Shown piece after piece: positions 14,332-25,631 of a DNA stretch of 64,000 nucleotides. The DNA is from Brevipalpus yothersi (lineage: Eukaryota; Arthropoda; Arachnida; Trombidiformes; Tenuipalpidae), in contig QZCP01000060.1 of NCBI GenBank assembly GCA_003956705.1, positions 110,453-174,452 on the forward strand, written 5' to 3'. The first letter of the stretch is position 1; the number at the start of each line of letters is the position of its first letter. The translations under genes and the position numbers were made by a program. The notes under the pieces are model-generated. The model did not search any database, was not told the origin of the DNA, and saw nothing but the letters and a program-made list of their open reading frames with translations.

Positions 14332-15597
14332 ATGATTGTTGGGATAGATTCTTATCCACCCCACGTCTACATAAAAGATGGTCAAATGGCTGGCTTATTA
14401 CACAAAACATGGCGAGAAAGTTATAGCTTTGTTGAGGATCATTTTAATGTTACCATGATTTCCTTGGTAATTAATGATGATGATATAATCGGTTTGTATA
14501 AGTATGCTGATTATGTGCCTCAAGTGGTTGTTTTACCCGAATTGAGGATTAACATTACCTCAGGACCGGTGGTTAGTGAAACCTCATGTCATCTATCCTC
14601 AAGACCTGAAGGAAAAAATTCCCTGATACTTCATCAATTTACGGATAGTTTTGATACCATCCACACATCTGGAACAATTGGCATATTGGTAATCATCGCT
14701 TTTTTCCTACTATTATCATGGATTTCATTTCGAAAACATTGTGACAATTGTATTGATCTAATATGGATTGTATTTGGAACTTTGTTTCGTGAAATATTTC
14801 CTCCAAGTGGACATGTATCATCTCGAATTCTGACCACCACAATGGTTGCCACTTTTTTCGTTTTGCAGACAGTTTTTTTGGGACTCATCAAAACGGATAT
14901 GGTTTCCAGTTCTGATTATCGAAAAATACAGACCTATGAAGATATGGTTAAATTTAATAGTACACCATTTTTAATTGATTTTTCTGCCTGTCGATTTTTG
15001 ATCATGTTCGCTGGATTAACTTCGAAAGATTTGAAAAAGCGAATAATTCGAGATAGATACACAACCAGCTTCGTTGCCGATAAACTTATGAAGGCAGAAA
15101 GTTTTCCATCATCTTACTGTTTCATTGGTACTCCAGGGGATCGAAGATTCATGTTGGAATGCTTATGTCTTTATTTGCCACGTCTGAAATCCGAATACTA
15201 TACTTCCCCTAAGCCTGCATTCCAATATCCATGGAATATATTCCATCGAAAGAATTTGAATAAAGAGGTCCAAAGAAAGTTCTATCAAAATTCTGGTGGA
15301 TTTTTTGAAATGGGAATAACTCAAAAACATCCTCCTGTATCCGAAAAGTTGGTTCATGATTACAATAACCAATATGCAGACAATCAATGCCTTGAAGATG
15401 CTGAAATTAACAAAAATATTATCTTTAATCCTATTGGATTAGCTTACTTCACCAATATTTATAAGCTATATTTTTTGATAGTTGGAATATCTCTCACGAT
15501 TTTCTTCCTTAACTTATCCAAAAAAGAGATGAGAAGAAATTTGTCTCCCCTTTTCGTTCGAAAAATAGCAATCCAATTTGTTGACAAGATCTGGTAA
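14332..15597 (+). CDS. Ionotropic-receptor-like protein 1 (divergent iGluR family)
   Basis: The single exon encodes about 421 aa with the layout of a ligand-gated ionotropic receptor that lacks an amino-terminal domain. The start VGIDSYPPHVYIKDGQMAGL resembles the first half of the ligand-binding domain (S1). A membrane helix follows at about residues 115-133 (GILVIIAFFLLLSWISF), then a short pore-like segment (140-157), a second helix (168-187, MVATFFVLQTVFLGLIK), an S2-like region and a last helix near the C-terminus (FLIVGISLTIFFLNL). No signal peptide precedes S1. The frame is open upstream of the first ATG and encodes LTGSNIK, so a 5' exon is probably missing. Arthropod receptors of this layout sense chemicals, temperature or humidity; the ligand cannot be inferred. 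The gene 1.4 kb downstream is a paralogue. Confidence 0.75.
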   Translation: MIVGIDSYPPHVYIKDGQMAGLLHKTWRESYSFVEDHFNVTMISLVINDDDIIGLYKYADYVPQVVVLPELRINITSGPVVSETSCHLSSRPEGKNSLILHQFTDSFDTIHTSGTIGILVIIAFFLLLSWISFRKHCDNCIDLIWIVFGTLFREIFPPSGHVSSRILTTTMVATFFVLQTVFLGLIKTDMVSSSDYRKIQTYEDMVKFNSTPFLIDFSACRFLIMFAGLTSKDLKKRIIRDRYTTSFVADKLMKAESFPSSYCFIGTPGDRRFMLECLCLYLPRLKSEYYTSPKPAFQYPWNIFHRKNLNKEVQRKFYQNSGGFFEMGITQKHPPVSEKLVHDYNNQYADNQCLEDAEINKNIIFNPIGLAYFTNIYKLYFLIVGISLTIFFLNLSKKEMRRNLSPLFVRKIAIQFVDKIW

Positions 15598-16986
15598 TAA
15601 AATATCTTCGTCTGTTAATACACGAGACTTATACACTAAAAGCGTTCTGAATATAGATTGAAAGCTGGTGTCCATGAGCTGAATTGTTCATTAAAGTTCT
15701 AAAAGTTTTGAAGTGTAGCTTTCATGGTATTTTGTTTGATGTTTTAAAACTATAGAATACATTATAGTCATATTCTCAAAAGCCTTTTCGTCTGAAATAT
15801 AGATGACTCTTTCCATCAGCTCATTTGATTTGAGGTATGTCCATTCGCATCGGTCTATTCTTTATTGTAAGATAGTAGATGTTATAGCTTAAACAAGGAT
15901 TGAGGAAAACTCATGGCTAAGAACTTACATTCATCTCTTCTCTACAATTAAGGTCTACGTGGCTTATATTTCTACAATTTTAGAGATGAAAACCACGATT
16001 CTAAAGCTAAAATCATGTCCACTGTTCCATTTCTAATGTTAAGCTTAAATCTATTCATTCAAGACTGTTGAATGGTTCAGTTTTGTAGTTCTTGAAGCTG
16101 AGAAGACAGTTTTTGGTTCATTTTCCCGATAGATTGTGAAAGACAGACAAAATTTCTTTGCAAAAGTTTCATTTGATACAAAATAAACAAATTCTAATAC
16201 CATACGCGAATTAATTAGACAATTGAGGGAACTTCTTATCAAATAAAACTTAATTGATCGAAAACAATCGTCTTCTAAATAGAATACAATTGATTTTTTC
16301 ATTACTAATGGATCTGAAGAAAAAATGAGGAATCCAGCGAACCAATTTCACTAAGGGAAACTAGGAATATTGAGTGTTCGGTAATTTTGAATTCTCAAGC
16401 ATATTTCGTCCCACTTCATCTTTGAGGGATCCACTCCAGGAACATAACGTGAGAAGAACTCATTAAACTATTTTATTTATGTTATATGGCTGTATTGTAA
16501 AAATACAGCCTATTGTAGGGCATAGGCTATCTGATGGAAGCCCAATAAGACTTAAGCAGCGTTTTTTGGGCTGATATAAGTCAACTTTTTTCTGAAAAAT
16601 TGCAAATTTGTAGCTCTAACTCTGACTCTTAAAAAGCATAATATTAGTAGTAATTTTTAGTTCAATAGCATGGGAAACTAGGTGAAAATGTTGTTTTCTT
16701 TCGCATATGATTGTTTTTGAAGATTCAACTCTAATTTTAAGCCCCCACGTACGCAAACAAACAAGTAATCATCATTTATAATAACAGTCATGACGTTAAA
16801 AGTTAAATGTATGATGATCGAGAATCAAAATTTTTCAATTTCGTTGCCAAGTGATCCATTGATTTTTCTTAGGTCAGTTTGGCGGGAGATAATTGAGTCC
16901 TTCATTTTTAATGAATTCTCACTACTGTGTCCTCATTCCTAAACACCACATAACAACTGAGAAACTCGAAAAAATTCTTGACAAAA
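15598..16986. other. Spacer between the two receptor genes
   Basis: No convincing gene is present in these 1.39 kb. Only short open frames and A-T-rich DNA are seen. It may include the 3' UTR of the first receptor gene and a missing 5' exon of the second. Confidence 0.5.
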
Positions 16987-18186
16987 ATGCTTAAAATCGG
17001 AAGTCCTTCAATTCCTCCAACTCTTATGGTTAAAGATGGAAAACTTGATGGTCCATTAGCTCCCATAGTGAATGCTGAAGTTGATCCTCGTGCAAATGTA
17101 ACATGGGTCGAACTGACACATTTTGATTCAGCTTTAGAGGATTTATTTTCAGGTAAAGTCGATTATGTCCCAACTTTGAGCTCTATTCCATACCTTCCAA
17201 CGAATATTACCTCAACAACTGTTGGTGGTGAAACAATTTGTTGCTTGTGTAGCAAAATTCCTCGTGAACGAGAACTTCTTATTCACGAATTTTCATCAAT
17301 TCTTGGAGTGATCGAGCCTACATTGAAGTTATGGTTCATGTGTCTTATTCTATGTGTTCTGATTTCACGAATATTGAAAAACAGGGAGAGCCTAATAACA
17401 TCAATTTGGCATCTAATCGGTTGTTTGTTTCGACAAATATCTGAAAGAAAATCGAGTGATTTTATCAGAACTATTGGACTTCTATCTGTTATGGCATTTT
17501 TTATTCTACAGAATTCTGCCCTCTGTTTCATCAAAACAGACTTCATCTCATCGAAAGAGAGTCAAACTATCGATTCATTTGATGATTTTGAAAAATTTTC
17601 CTACCTAAATCTGCGTGTAATTGAAAATGAGCCATGTCAATTTGCCTTCACTCAATCACTTGCCTCAGTTCGACCGAATATTTTGCCCAAAGTTAGAATA
17701 CAGAAAATGAATGAAAAAAATATCGGAGCAATCATGATGGATAGCCAAAAGCCATCCGTATATGCCTGTATCTATGGTAGTTGTGCTTTATTTGATTCTC
17801 TGAAAGAACTGATTTGTCAAACGGTATCATCATTCAATTGGCCCAAAGTTTTTCACGAATCATCAACACCAGTACTTCGGGCTCCATCATTACATTTTGT
17901 GAATAAGAGGTTTCCGAAAGTTTTATTTGAAAAATTCAAAAACAATGTTTACAGATCTTTTGAAAGCGGAATGAGCAATATGGTGCACCAAGTACCGAGA
18001 AGAATTGTTCAGATTCTCACAAAAAATCGAGCAAATTCTATTTGCACTGAAGAAAATTCAGTCACAGAATCCAAGTCTTATCCTCTTACAATCGACTTTT
18101 TTTCAACTATCGTGAAAGCTTACATCATTTCAATACTGTTCATCATGATTGTATTCTTAGGTGAGAAAGTTCATGGTCGAAATTAG
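16987..18186 (+). CDS. Ionotropic-receptor-like protein 2 (paralogue)
   Basis: This single exon encodes about 399 aa with the same plan as its upstream neighbour: an S1-like start (MLKIGSPSIPPTLMVKDGKL), helices LWFMCLILCVLISRIL and LLSVMAFFILQNSALCF followed by the shared IKTD element, S2-like sequence, and a C-terminal helix (IISILFIMIVFL). It lacks a signal peptide, and the open frame before ATG encodes LTK, matching LTGSNIK before the paralogue's first ATG. A true start in an upstream exon is therefore likely. Part of this gene (about 17241-17630) recurs in decayed form at 24326-24715. Its 3' end faces the GMC oxidoreductase. Confidence 0.75.
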   Translation: MLKIGSPSIPPTLMVKDGKLDGPLAPIVNAEVDPRANVTWVELTHFDSALEDLFSGKVDYVPTLSSIPYLPTNITSTTVGGETICCLCSKIPRERELLIHEFSSILGVIEPTLKLWFMCLILCVLISRILKNRESLITSIWHLIGCLFRQISERKSSDFIRTIGLLSVMAFFILQNSALCFIKTDFISSKESQTIDSFDDFEKFSYLNLRVIENEPCQFAFTQSLASVRPNILPKVRIQKMNEKNIGAIMMDSQKPSVYACIYGSCALFDSLKELICQTVSSFNWPKVFHESSTPVLRAPSLHFVNKRFPKVLFEKFKNNVYRSFESGMSNMVHQVPRRIVQILTKNRANSICTEENSVTESKSYPLTIDFFSTIVKAYIISILFIMIVFLGEKVHGRN

Positions 18187-18624
18187 TCTTTTTATAGCAA
18201 TTCAAGAATTAAACGTTTTTCAAGTGGTGCTGATGATTTCACGCCTCACAATACGAGCAATGATTGTGAATAATTCTTTGAATTCTTATTAAATGTACCC
18301 AAACTAACCGAGATCAAATGTACATCAAATTGTAGCAGAAATTCTTAAAATAACTGTCTAGACGACATGAAAATTTTAATCAAATGGGTGAAGCTCTTGA
18401 ATCATTCAATTATGATTTGGTGCATGAACATCAACTGGACAGATATTGTAAATATTTTACCAGTAAACCAAGTTTTTTTGATTGATTCTTGAATAAATTA
18501 ACTCTATTATAAGAAATAGAATTGATCAGCAAAATCAATCAAGCACCAGAGTGAGAGTATGAGAAGTATTGGTCATCATTTAGAATGAAGATTTTATTGT
18601 AAATTTTTGATTAATTTTTTTTTT
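18187..18624. other. Convergent 3' spacer, receptor 2 / GMC oxidoreductase
   Basis: This 438-bp A-T-rich spacer lies between two stop codons. No gene or RNA is seen. Confidence 0.6.
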
Positions 18625-21600
18625 CTACATGGCATTACTTTCAAAAGTAGGATAGGCTACAAATTTATCATCGGTTTCCGATTCCATGAGAGGTTCTCTT
18701 CTTCTGGTCTTCAATTCCGTATAATCTGCCGGTATTGGTCCAGCAAAAGGTTCCAATTGCTTACCGATTATCATATCAGCAGCTTTCTCAGCAATCATTA
18801 TGGTAGCTGCATTCGTATTACCTGATATAATTCTTGGCATAATCGAGGCATCAGCAACTCGAAGGCCAGTAATACCACCAAGTACCCTTAATTGTGAGTC
18901 AACCACCGAACTTTTGTCCCATGGTGGACCCATTTTACATGTTCCCACTGGATCATGAATTGTGTTAGTCATCATTCTTGCCCAGCATGCAAAATATTGG
19001 TCACTTAGGTAATCATAGTGATCGCAGCTTGGTATAACATAAGGTATTAATTTGGCTCCTGTTTCCTGGAAAGGAATTGCTGTTCCAATTGCAACCGCAG
19101 CTTTCATGGCTTCCACCATGACCATAATATCTTCCGGATGAGTTAGATAGAGAGGATCGATTAATGGGGCATCTTTAAAATCAGCACTCTTTAATCGAAT
19201 AGATCCTCTACTTTTGGGCCTCAATATTACGGGTAGAATACTGAAAGTGTTCATATTTCGGGTGAAATTCAGCAGGCCTCTCATCTCTTGATCAAGATAA
19301 TTGAAATTATCTTGAATATCACCATTAACCATAAGCAATTGGATGTCAGGCCAATCGAGTGAAATGTTTGCATATCTGGTGGACATGAAGGCAAGACCTT
19401 CGATGCCACCAAATGATGTCAGAGGACCGGAACCGGAAACAAGATATCGGAGAAAATTTTGTGGGCTGAATATTTTATCCAATCGAAATGTGTTCGATTG
19501 TTCAACCGAAAATGTCATTCCACTAACGTATGGATGATCATGAAGATTATCCCCAACTGGAAGATCAGCAACAAGAGGAATCTGTTGAATCAAGTCAAAA
19601 CGAAAATGAAGTACTTAAATTGTTACTCATCAAGCATAAACTTCAAACGCATGTACACTTTACACACAATTAAAAAGATCTTGACTCATTATCTTCCCAA
19701 ACAAACTTCTTTGAATTATTGAGTGCTTGAGTTATTTGATCAACAAAACTCACCCTCAAAGCATACAAGTGGTCAGCAGGTCCAACTCCTGATAACATCA
19801 GCAGATGAGGGGAATTAATGGCTCCTGCGGTTAGAATGACCTCTGATTTTGCATATACCACAAAATTAAGAGAATCTCGTTCAAATTCAACGCCAACTGC
19901 TCTTTTAGTGTCGCCAAATAGTATTCTTGTTACTCGAGCATCTAACATTATGTGAAGATTGGCTCGATCAGCAACAGGCTCCAAGAATGCTTTATAAGCA
20001 CTTGATCTGACTCCTTTTTTGATGAACCCTTGAGGTATTGAAAATCCTGATAAAAGATAAATGATGATTATTACTATCAACGATATTTTTGGAAATCTTT
20101 TCATGGCTTGCCTGATTGTTTTTGACTGTTACAATCATTAAAAGAATATCCAAGATATTTGCCAGCTTCAAGCCAAATTTTACTCAAATCTGAAGTGAAT
20201 GGAGACCTTTCGATACCCAATAAACCACCTTTTCGATGATAACCTGTATCAGAAAAAAAAGTTGATAACACCAATCAATTTCAACTTTAGCTGTCAACTT
20301 CAATCCATTTCGCTCTCATACTGAATATCACAAAAATTGACGATTCCCGATTATTAAAATATCGTTTCATCGCATACATCATGCTGCCAATAAACCCTAT
20401 CAATTATCACCCCTTTCTTTTCCCCTCTTCGATTAGTATTATTTTAGATTTTTGATCCAAAATTAATCGACTTTCAATATGTTGTGATCCTTGGTAGTAT
20501 AGTGGTTAGTATCCTCGCCTGTCACGCGAGAGACCGGGGTTCGATTCCCCGCCAAGGAGAGCGTGCTAATTTTTTTTCACTCCATCAGGGAATAATTAAC
20601 GATCTGATCATGATTCGAAATACTCATAGGGATCAGCTTTTCTCTATTCATTATTCTGAGATTGGAGAAATGTACCAAAAGATTCACCTTGCAAAGATGA
20701 GATCTTGTAGAGAGCTGCATTTTCGATGCATTGCAACTGTGAGAATGTTCAAATCATGCGATTGTAAAAGTTTACAGAGAGTTTGTAGGAAAGATTGATC
20801 GCGATTAATTGACTCACCATTGAAAGCAATCTCTTGATCATCATTATCTTCACTTTTCAGAAAGTATGGAAAAACTTCATCCCAACTCCAGCCCAAAGCT
20901 CCATCCTTGAGCCATGTGTCATAGTCCATTCGATTTCCTCGGACATAAATGAGATTACTCATGGAACTACTGCCACCAAGAACTTTTCCTCTGGGTAGAG
21001 GTACTTTCTGTGAGAAATATGACGGTTAATCAATGAAAATTATGATTATTTTGCCTAAATTTGCACCATTAATTAAGTGTCCAGTAGGTATGTAGGACTC
21101 ACCTTCTCAGTGAGTCCAAAGCAGGCAACTTCTTGAGCTTGAGTCAAAAAATTCCAATCAAATTCCGATTTCCGTAGAGTTGGCCATGCTAGAGGTATTT
21201 CGTGCATGATATTTTCCATTCCACCGGCTTCTATCAATAAAATTCGAAGCTGCGTTTCATCTGATAATCGACGGGCTAGAACGGAGCCAGCAGTTCCGCC
21301 ACCAACTTGAATGATCAAGAAAGCGAGATGAAACAAAACGATCATCAATTATCATTGTCAAATGTTTACACACAAACCCTGTTAAGCTCATCATATCGTT
21401 AGGTACATGACGTGCCGATGAGATGAGATGCTTCATGAATAATCAAATAATGTTACAAATGGAAAAGGAGGTGTTTGAATGGCTTTCATGAGATTTTCGA
21501 ATCAGGGTTAAGATTTACTTTATTTTTCATGCAACTTGTGTGAATGTGTGAGTGTATGTGTATGTGAGGCGGGAAAACTTTATCTCTTTCTCTCTCTCTT

Positions 21601-22614
21601 AAATTTTAACCATGGTTGGTTAGTCAAACTTTGAAGGGGCTCATTAAACGGTCCAAGTGATTGATGGGTAAAGAGAGAGAGAAAGAGAATACATGAAGAA
21701 GGCAAGAGTGATGAAGCTGAGAAGAGGTAACTTTTTTTGATGAAAAAGAGTGAAATTTGACTTCTCTCTCACTCATCATCTCGCTCTCTTTATTCTCAAG
21801 ATTCGATGTGATGTGTAGAGGCAAAAAATTGATCAACTAAAACGAATTCACTGTTACTCAAGTGAATAAATCTTTCTCTCCTCCGAATCAACACTCTTTG
21901 AGTTGCCTCAAAGGATGCTGATTCATTAGTGAGAATATCTCGATCACAACAGCTACTGGGAATGACTTATTAGCTGGAATCTGATAATTTGTTTAGATTA
22001 TTCGATTATAGAGATGATTGTAGGGCAGAAGAATTAGGAAAACTCAGAAACCTTTCCGGGAGAAAGTGAATGAAAATTTTCCAACGATAAAAATAGTAGT
22101 GCCTATTGAGCTGAACTTTGTTAAGATGGTCACTTAATTGTCACGATATGAACCAAAAATAATTAAAACAAAAATGATGTGGGGCTGTAGTGAAATTTAG
22201 TACAACTTTTGAAACCAAATTTTCAGAATTTAATTGGTGAAAACATAGGAAAATTGGTGAGTAAATCATCTTAACTAAAGAGGAGATGCGTTTTGAGTAT
22301 TATATGCATGGAACTCATGTTTGTTTGGATGAGAGAACTAATGTTGGATGGACAAGAAATAATTTTCATAGACTTAAAGCTGAGAAGTTGATAAACTTAT
22401 TGAATACAATCAAGTTCGTTGAAGAAAGTGCTTTCTTTTCATCTCAACAGAATCAAAACTCACCAATTATATAGTCATACTCTTTTTCCCAATTTTTTCG
22501 CCCATGGAGAAAGTTTTTCTCTGCTTTATCCGCTCGATTATCTATCCTTGTATTGAACATGGCCAGAAGAGGTATAAGTCCCAATAAAGTCCGCAGATCA
22601 TGGTTCACAATCAT
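18625..22614 (-). CDS. GMC family oxidoreductase (glucose dehydrogenase / choline dehydrogenase-like)
   Basis: GMC enzymes are FAD-dependent alcohol oxidases or dehydrogenases. Six exons, 22464-22614, 21103-21305, 20818-21007, 20112-20243, 19754-20046 and 18625-19581, join in phase to 641 aa. Exon 1 starts MIVNHDLRTLLGLIPLLAMF, signal-peptide-like, and ends DYII, which joins V-GGGTAGSVLARRL (FAD motif). GKVLGGSSSMSNLIYVRGN, the GMC signature 1 area, opens exon 3. VILTAGAINSPHLLMLSGVG is signature 2. HDPVGTCKMG and RIISGNTNAATIMIAEKAAD carry the C-terminal catalytic His and Asn. Intron 4 (20047-20111) has a GC donor (CAG|GCAAGC). Intron 3 (20244-20817) contains a tRNA-Asp on the opposite strand. 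Insect relatives act in cuticle, immunity or ecdysteroid metabolism; the substrate here is unknown. Confidence 0.93.
20488..20559 (+). tRNA. trnD-GTC: tRNA-Asp (GTC)
   Basis: The 72-nt sequence folds as a standard tRNA. Acceptor TCCTTGG pairs with CCAAGGA and is followed by discriminator G. The anticodon loop CTGTCAC carries GTC at 20521-20523. The T arm is CGGGG-TTCGATT-CCCCG, with the B-box GGTTCGATTCC. No intron is present. It lies inside the third intron of the GMC gene, antisense to that transcript. Confidence 0.97.
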
Positions 22615-23089
22615 TTTGTCACTTAAATAGAATCTCAAATAGCTAGTTAATCGCACTCACAATCACTAGAGTCAAAAGTCGTCAATGGACATCATCGGAA
22701 CTATTGAGATAGGTAAATGACTATTATCTCTCTGAAATATTACACAGTATTTTGCGCCACTGGAACAAGAGATCATCCTCAAGACACTGAAAAACATCAC
22801 ATCACTTCGCTGGAAATCATATTTTCACCTTACACATCCAAAAATCGATAAACTCTTGATTTCGAACGAGTGAAAGGATTCAATGAGAAAAATTGTATGG
22901 GAAAACAAGCTTAAATTTTCATTCAGAACGATAATTTTTACTAAACGTACTCATTGAAGACCATTAAAATGTTCTGAATCAAGTAGTTTTCGGGGCTTAC
23001 TTACTTTCGGGCTGCCTATTGAATCACCTTTTTTCACTCCTTTTTCTTTCTTATTTCGTCTCCTTCTTCATCTTTTTTCTCTACTTTTC

Positions 23090-23137
<48 letters not shown>

Positions 23138-24325
23138 ATCGTCATGGAAAAAGAAGCTGGAAGGAGTGTTCATCATCATGATCATCATCTTATTCGAAAG
23201 AAACGAAACTAAAATGGCGCGTATTCTTCGGCACTATTTGACTGTTTTCCGATCACATTAAGCACGCATAACGGTAGTTTGAACACATACTCATGCCTCT
23301 CAAATTTAATAGATGTAATCGATCATAAGAGGATGAGTGAATGGTAGAAAGGTAGATTCATTATCACTAGTTTTCCAGTCTACTGATTGGTATTGTCCAT
23401 TCATGGTCCGAATTGTTGTCTCCAAATAGTTTGATAACGAGATACCTTACTCTCATCACCTTAAACTAGTGATAGGAACGAAGTTTGAGGATGAATTTTT
23501 TAATCTTTCTCAGCTGGTTGTCAAGAACTTTGAGGCTCAAAATCTATTATAATTGAGCATTCAGTTGGCATGACGAAAGTGGAATCGTTCTGTGTGAAAA
23601 AGTAGTGACCACAAAGGGGACCTAAATTTCGTAATCAAACGAAGTAGCACATCGTTAGCATGATCTCCAAATGCAAATAATCACAAATTTGACTGTTAAT
23701 GATCAAAGGTTGATGTCATTCGAAATATAACTGAAGCAAAACGGAAAGCATTTCATTTGTAGTCTATTTTATTCCAGATAAAATTAGAAACATATCAATT
23801 GTGATGGTCTATTCTGTGACGACATAAAAATCATTAGGATCATCATGAGACTGATCTTTGATGACGAGATGGATATGGTAGTTCCATATCAAGGAGATTC
23901 TCGATTGACTCTTTGATAGTTTTCGATCGGTCCATCTATTTTGATCCAAAATTGATCACTTTTGAATAAGATAATTGAGACCTTTAACTCGTTGTTGAGA
24001 AGACCTTTCACTGAATTCCTTCACAAAAGTGAACAATCAAGCTGATGAAAAATCAATACACATTCGATTGAATTGGATAATTTTCATTCCACTTCCTCAT
24101 AAGTTATCAGATCATGATAATATTCAAAAATTGTTGGAAGAACCGTTATTCTGAGACTACCAAACCAATGAACTCATCAAGTTGTAAGCTTTTATCAGTC
24201 AGATTTAGTTGAATTTCAAATTAACTCACAGACCATTCACATCTACAGGGTGGGTCATAACCTAGCCTTGCACAATCAATTAATTAATAGAGGAGAAAGT
24301 CTTTCAACTGTCGTTAATAAAGGTA
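22615..24325. other. Spacer with a (CT)n tract
   Basis: This 1.7-kb A-T-rich spacer lies upstream of the GMC gene. I see the CT tract near 23.1 kb and no protein-family signal. Confidence 0.55.
23091..23133. repeat. (TC)n microsatellite
   Basis: An uninterrupted TC run of about 43 bp lies within a longer pyrimidine-rich stretch that starts near 23030. Confidence 0.95.
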
Positions 24326-24715
24326 TCTGTTGCTTGTGTAGCAAAATCCTTCGTGAACGAGAACTTATTCACTAATTTTCACCGATTCTTGGAGTGATCG
24401 AGCCCAAATTGAAGTTATGGTTCATGTGTCTTATTCTATGTGTTTTAATTTCACGAATACTGAGAAATAGGGAGAGCCTAATAGCATTAATTGATATCAC
24501 ATCAGTTGTTTGTTTCGACAAATATCTGAAAGGAAATCGAGTGAATTCATTCAAAACTATAGAGCTTCTATCGGTTATGGGCTTAATTGTGCCACAAAAT
24601 TGTGCCACCAAAACGAACTTCATCTCATTCAAAGAGAGTTCAACTATGATGATTATGGAAAATTTTCTCACCTGAACTCATAGAATCAAAGAAGATGCAT
24701 TGCTTTTCCAATGAG
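24326..24715 (+). pseudogene. Decayed fragment of the ionotropic-receptor-like gene
   Basis: This stretch aligns base for base with about 17241-17630 of the second receptor gene, covering the segment before and through the first membrane helix (LWFMCLILCVLISRIL is identical) and on to the KTNFIS element. It is broken. One leucine codon is lost near 24362, the next glutamate codon (GAA) is now a TAA stop near 24374, and small indels shift the frame around 24490 and after 24590. It lacks both ends of the gene. It shares the orientation of its parent and sits about 7 kb downstream, separated by the GMC gene. Confidence 0.88.
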
Positions 24716-24735
24716 AATGTTACTTTCGGAAAGAT

Positions 24736-25332
24736 TTAGGATAAAGTGATCTCTCCATATTCAGCAATTTGAAGTCGCAGGGCAAAAAGTGCCGGTGGAT
24801 TTGTGAGATCGAAAAAATAATGTGTAATAAAGTGTATACTGACGTTTGGATCATAATAGAAAGCTGCTTCACCAAGCCATCCTGAAAAAAATGGAAAAAG
24901 ATGAGAGAAAATTAGATACTGTTTACATTTGAACATAATTAATGAATCACAATTACCATCTCCAGCAAGTCCAAAAATGTATATAGTGGAGAATATAAAA
25001 TTCAAACAGGATAAAACCAGAGCAAGCCTTAAAAGTTTCTCTTTCTCGCTAATAAAACTGATGAAAGCAACTACTCGTGAAACAAAACTGAATATGAGCA
25101 TACAAAATATTGTCAAATCATTGAGTGGAAAATGGTCAAAAAAATCAAGAGCATACGCTCTCACAATTACATAATTAAAAATCATGAAAAAAATCATGGC
25201 TGCCATCGCATTAAATATAATTCCAACTATCTTGACTTTGAATATTTCTTGGCGTGTAAGTCCAAGTACAACTCTTGGTCGTACTTCATGAAAATCAACT
25301 GAAGGTGGTTCAAGATTTTTTTTTTGACTCAT
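24736..25332 (-). CDS. Orphan multi-pass membrane protein
   Basis: Two exons, 24957-25332 and 24736-24881, join in phase (GAT G|GA TGG) to give 173 aa from ATG 25332. I do not recognise the family. The protein has a short polar N-terminus (MSQKKNLEPPSVDFHEVRPR), then three or four hydrophobic segments: IVGIIFNAMAAMIFFMIFNY, LTIFCMLIFSFVSRVVAFI and LALVLSCLNFIFSTIYIFGL. The C-terminal exon is GWLGEAAFYYDPNVSIHF followed by a weakly hydrophobic tail. The intron is 75 bp with consensus sites and lies after the third helix, which supports a real gene. Its start is 299 bp from the COPS9 start on the other strand. Confidence 0.7.
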   Translation of the reverse strand: MSQKKNLEPPSVDFHEVRPRVVLGLTRQEIFKVKIVGIIFNAMAAMIFFMIFNYVIVRAYALDFFDHFPLNDLTIFCMLIFSFVSRVVAFISFISEKEKLLRLALVLSCLNFIFSTIYIFGLAGDGNCDSLIMFKCKQYLIFSHLFPFFSGWLGEAAFYYDPNVSIHFITHYFFDLTNPPALFALRLQIAEYGEITLS

Positions 25333-25631
25333 TTTGTTATCATTCAAATTTAATTGGAATTAGATTAACAGAATTAAATTGTGTCTGATGTCTCTCTATT
25401 CTTTCAAGTGGATTCGAATAGTTTAGGATTAGATATTGCTTGCCGCTGATTGGCTGGATAAACTCATGTGTTGTGTTTATGTTGAAATTGTGTAATTTTC
25501 AATTGATTTCATATTTCATCTTCGAATACACATTCAATTGATTGTTATTAATTGTTGGGCCACAAATTTCATTGTGTGATATTCCTTCTCATTTACAGTG
25601 TACTGAGAGGTACCTATTAGTTTGATTAATC
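25333..25631. promoter_or_regulatory. Divergent promoter, orphan membrane gene / COPS9
   Basis: This short 299-bp spacer lies between divergent start codons. Its part 25481-25556 is related to 26714-26788 upstream of PA2G4: both contain TTTTCAATTGATTTC followed by TTGATTGTTATTAATTGTT. This suggests a duplicated leader or promoter element. Confidence 0.6.

Noticed and set aside
20484..20798. 104-codon open frame on the plus strand
   Set aside because: It runs across the tRNA-Asp gene and has no family resemblance; it is an accident of frame.
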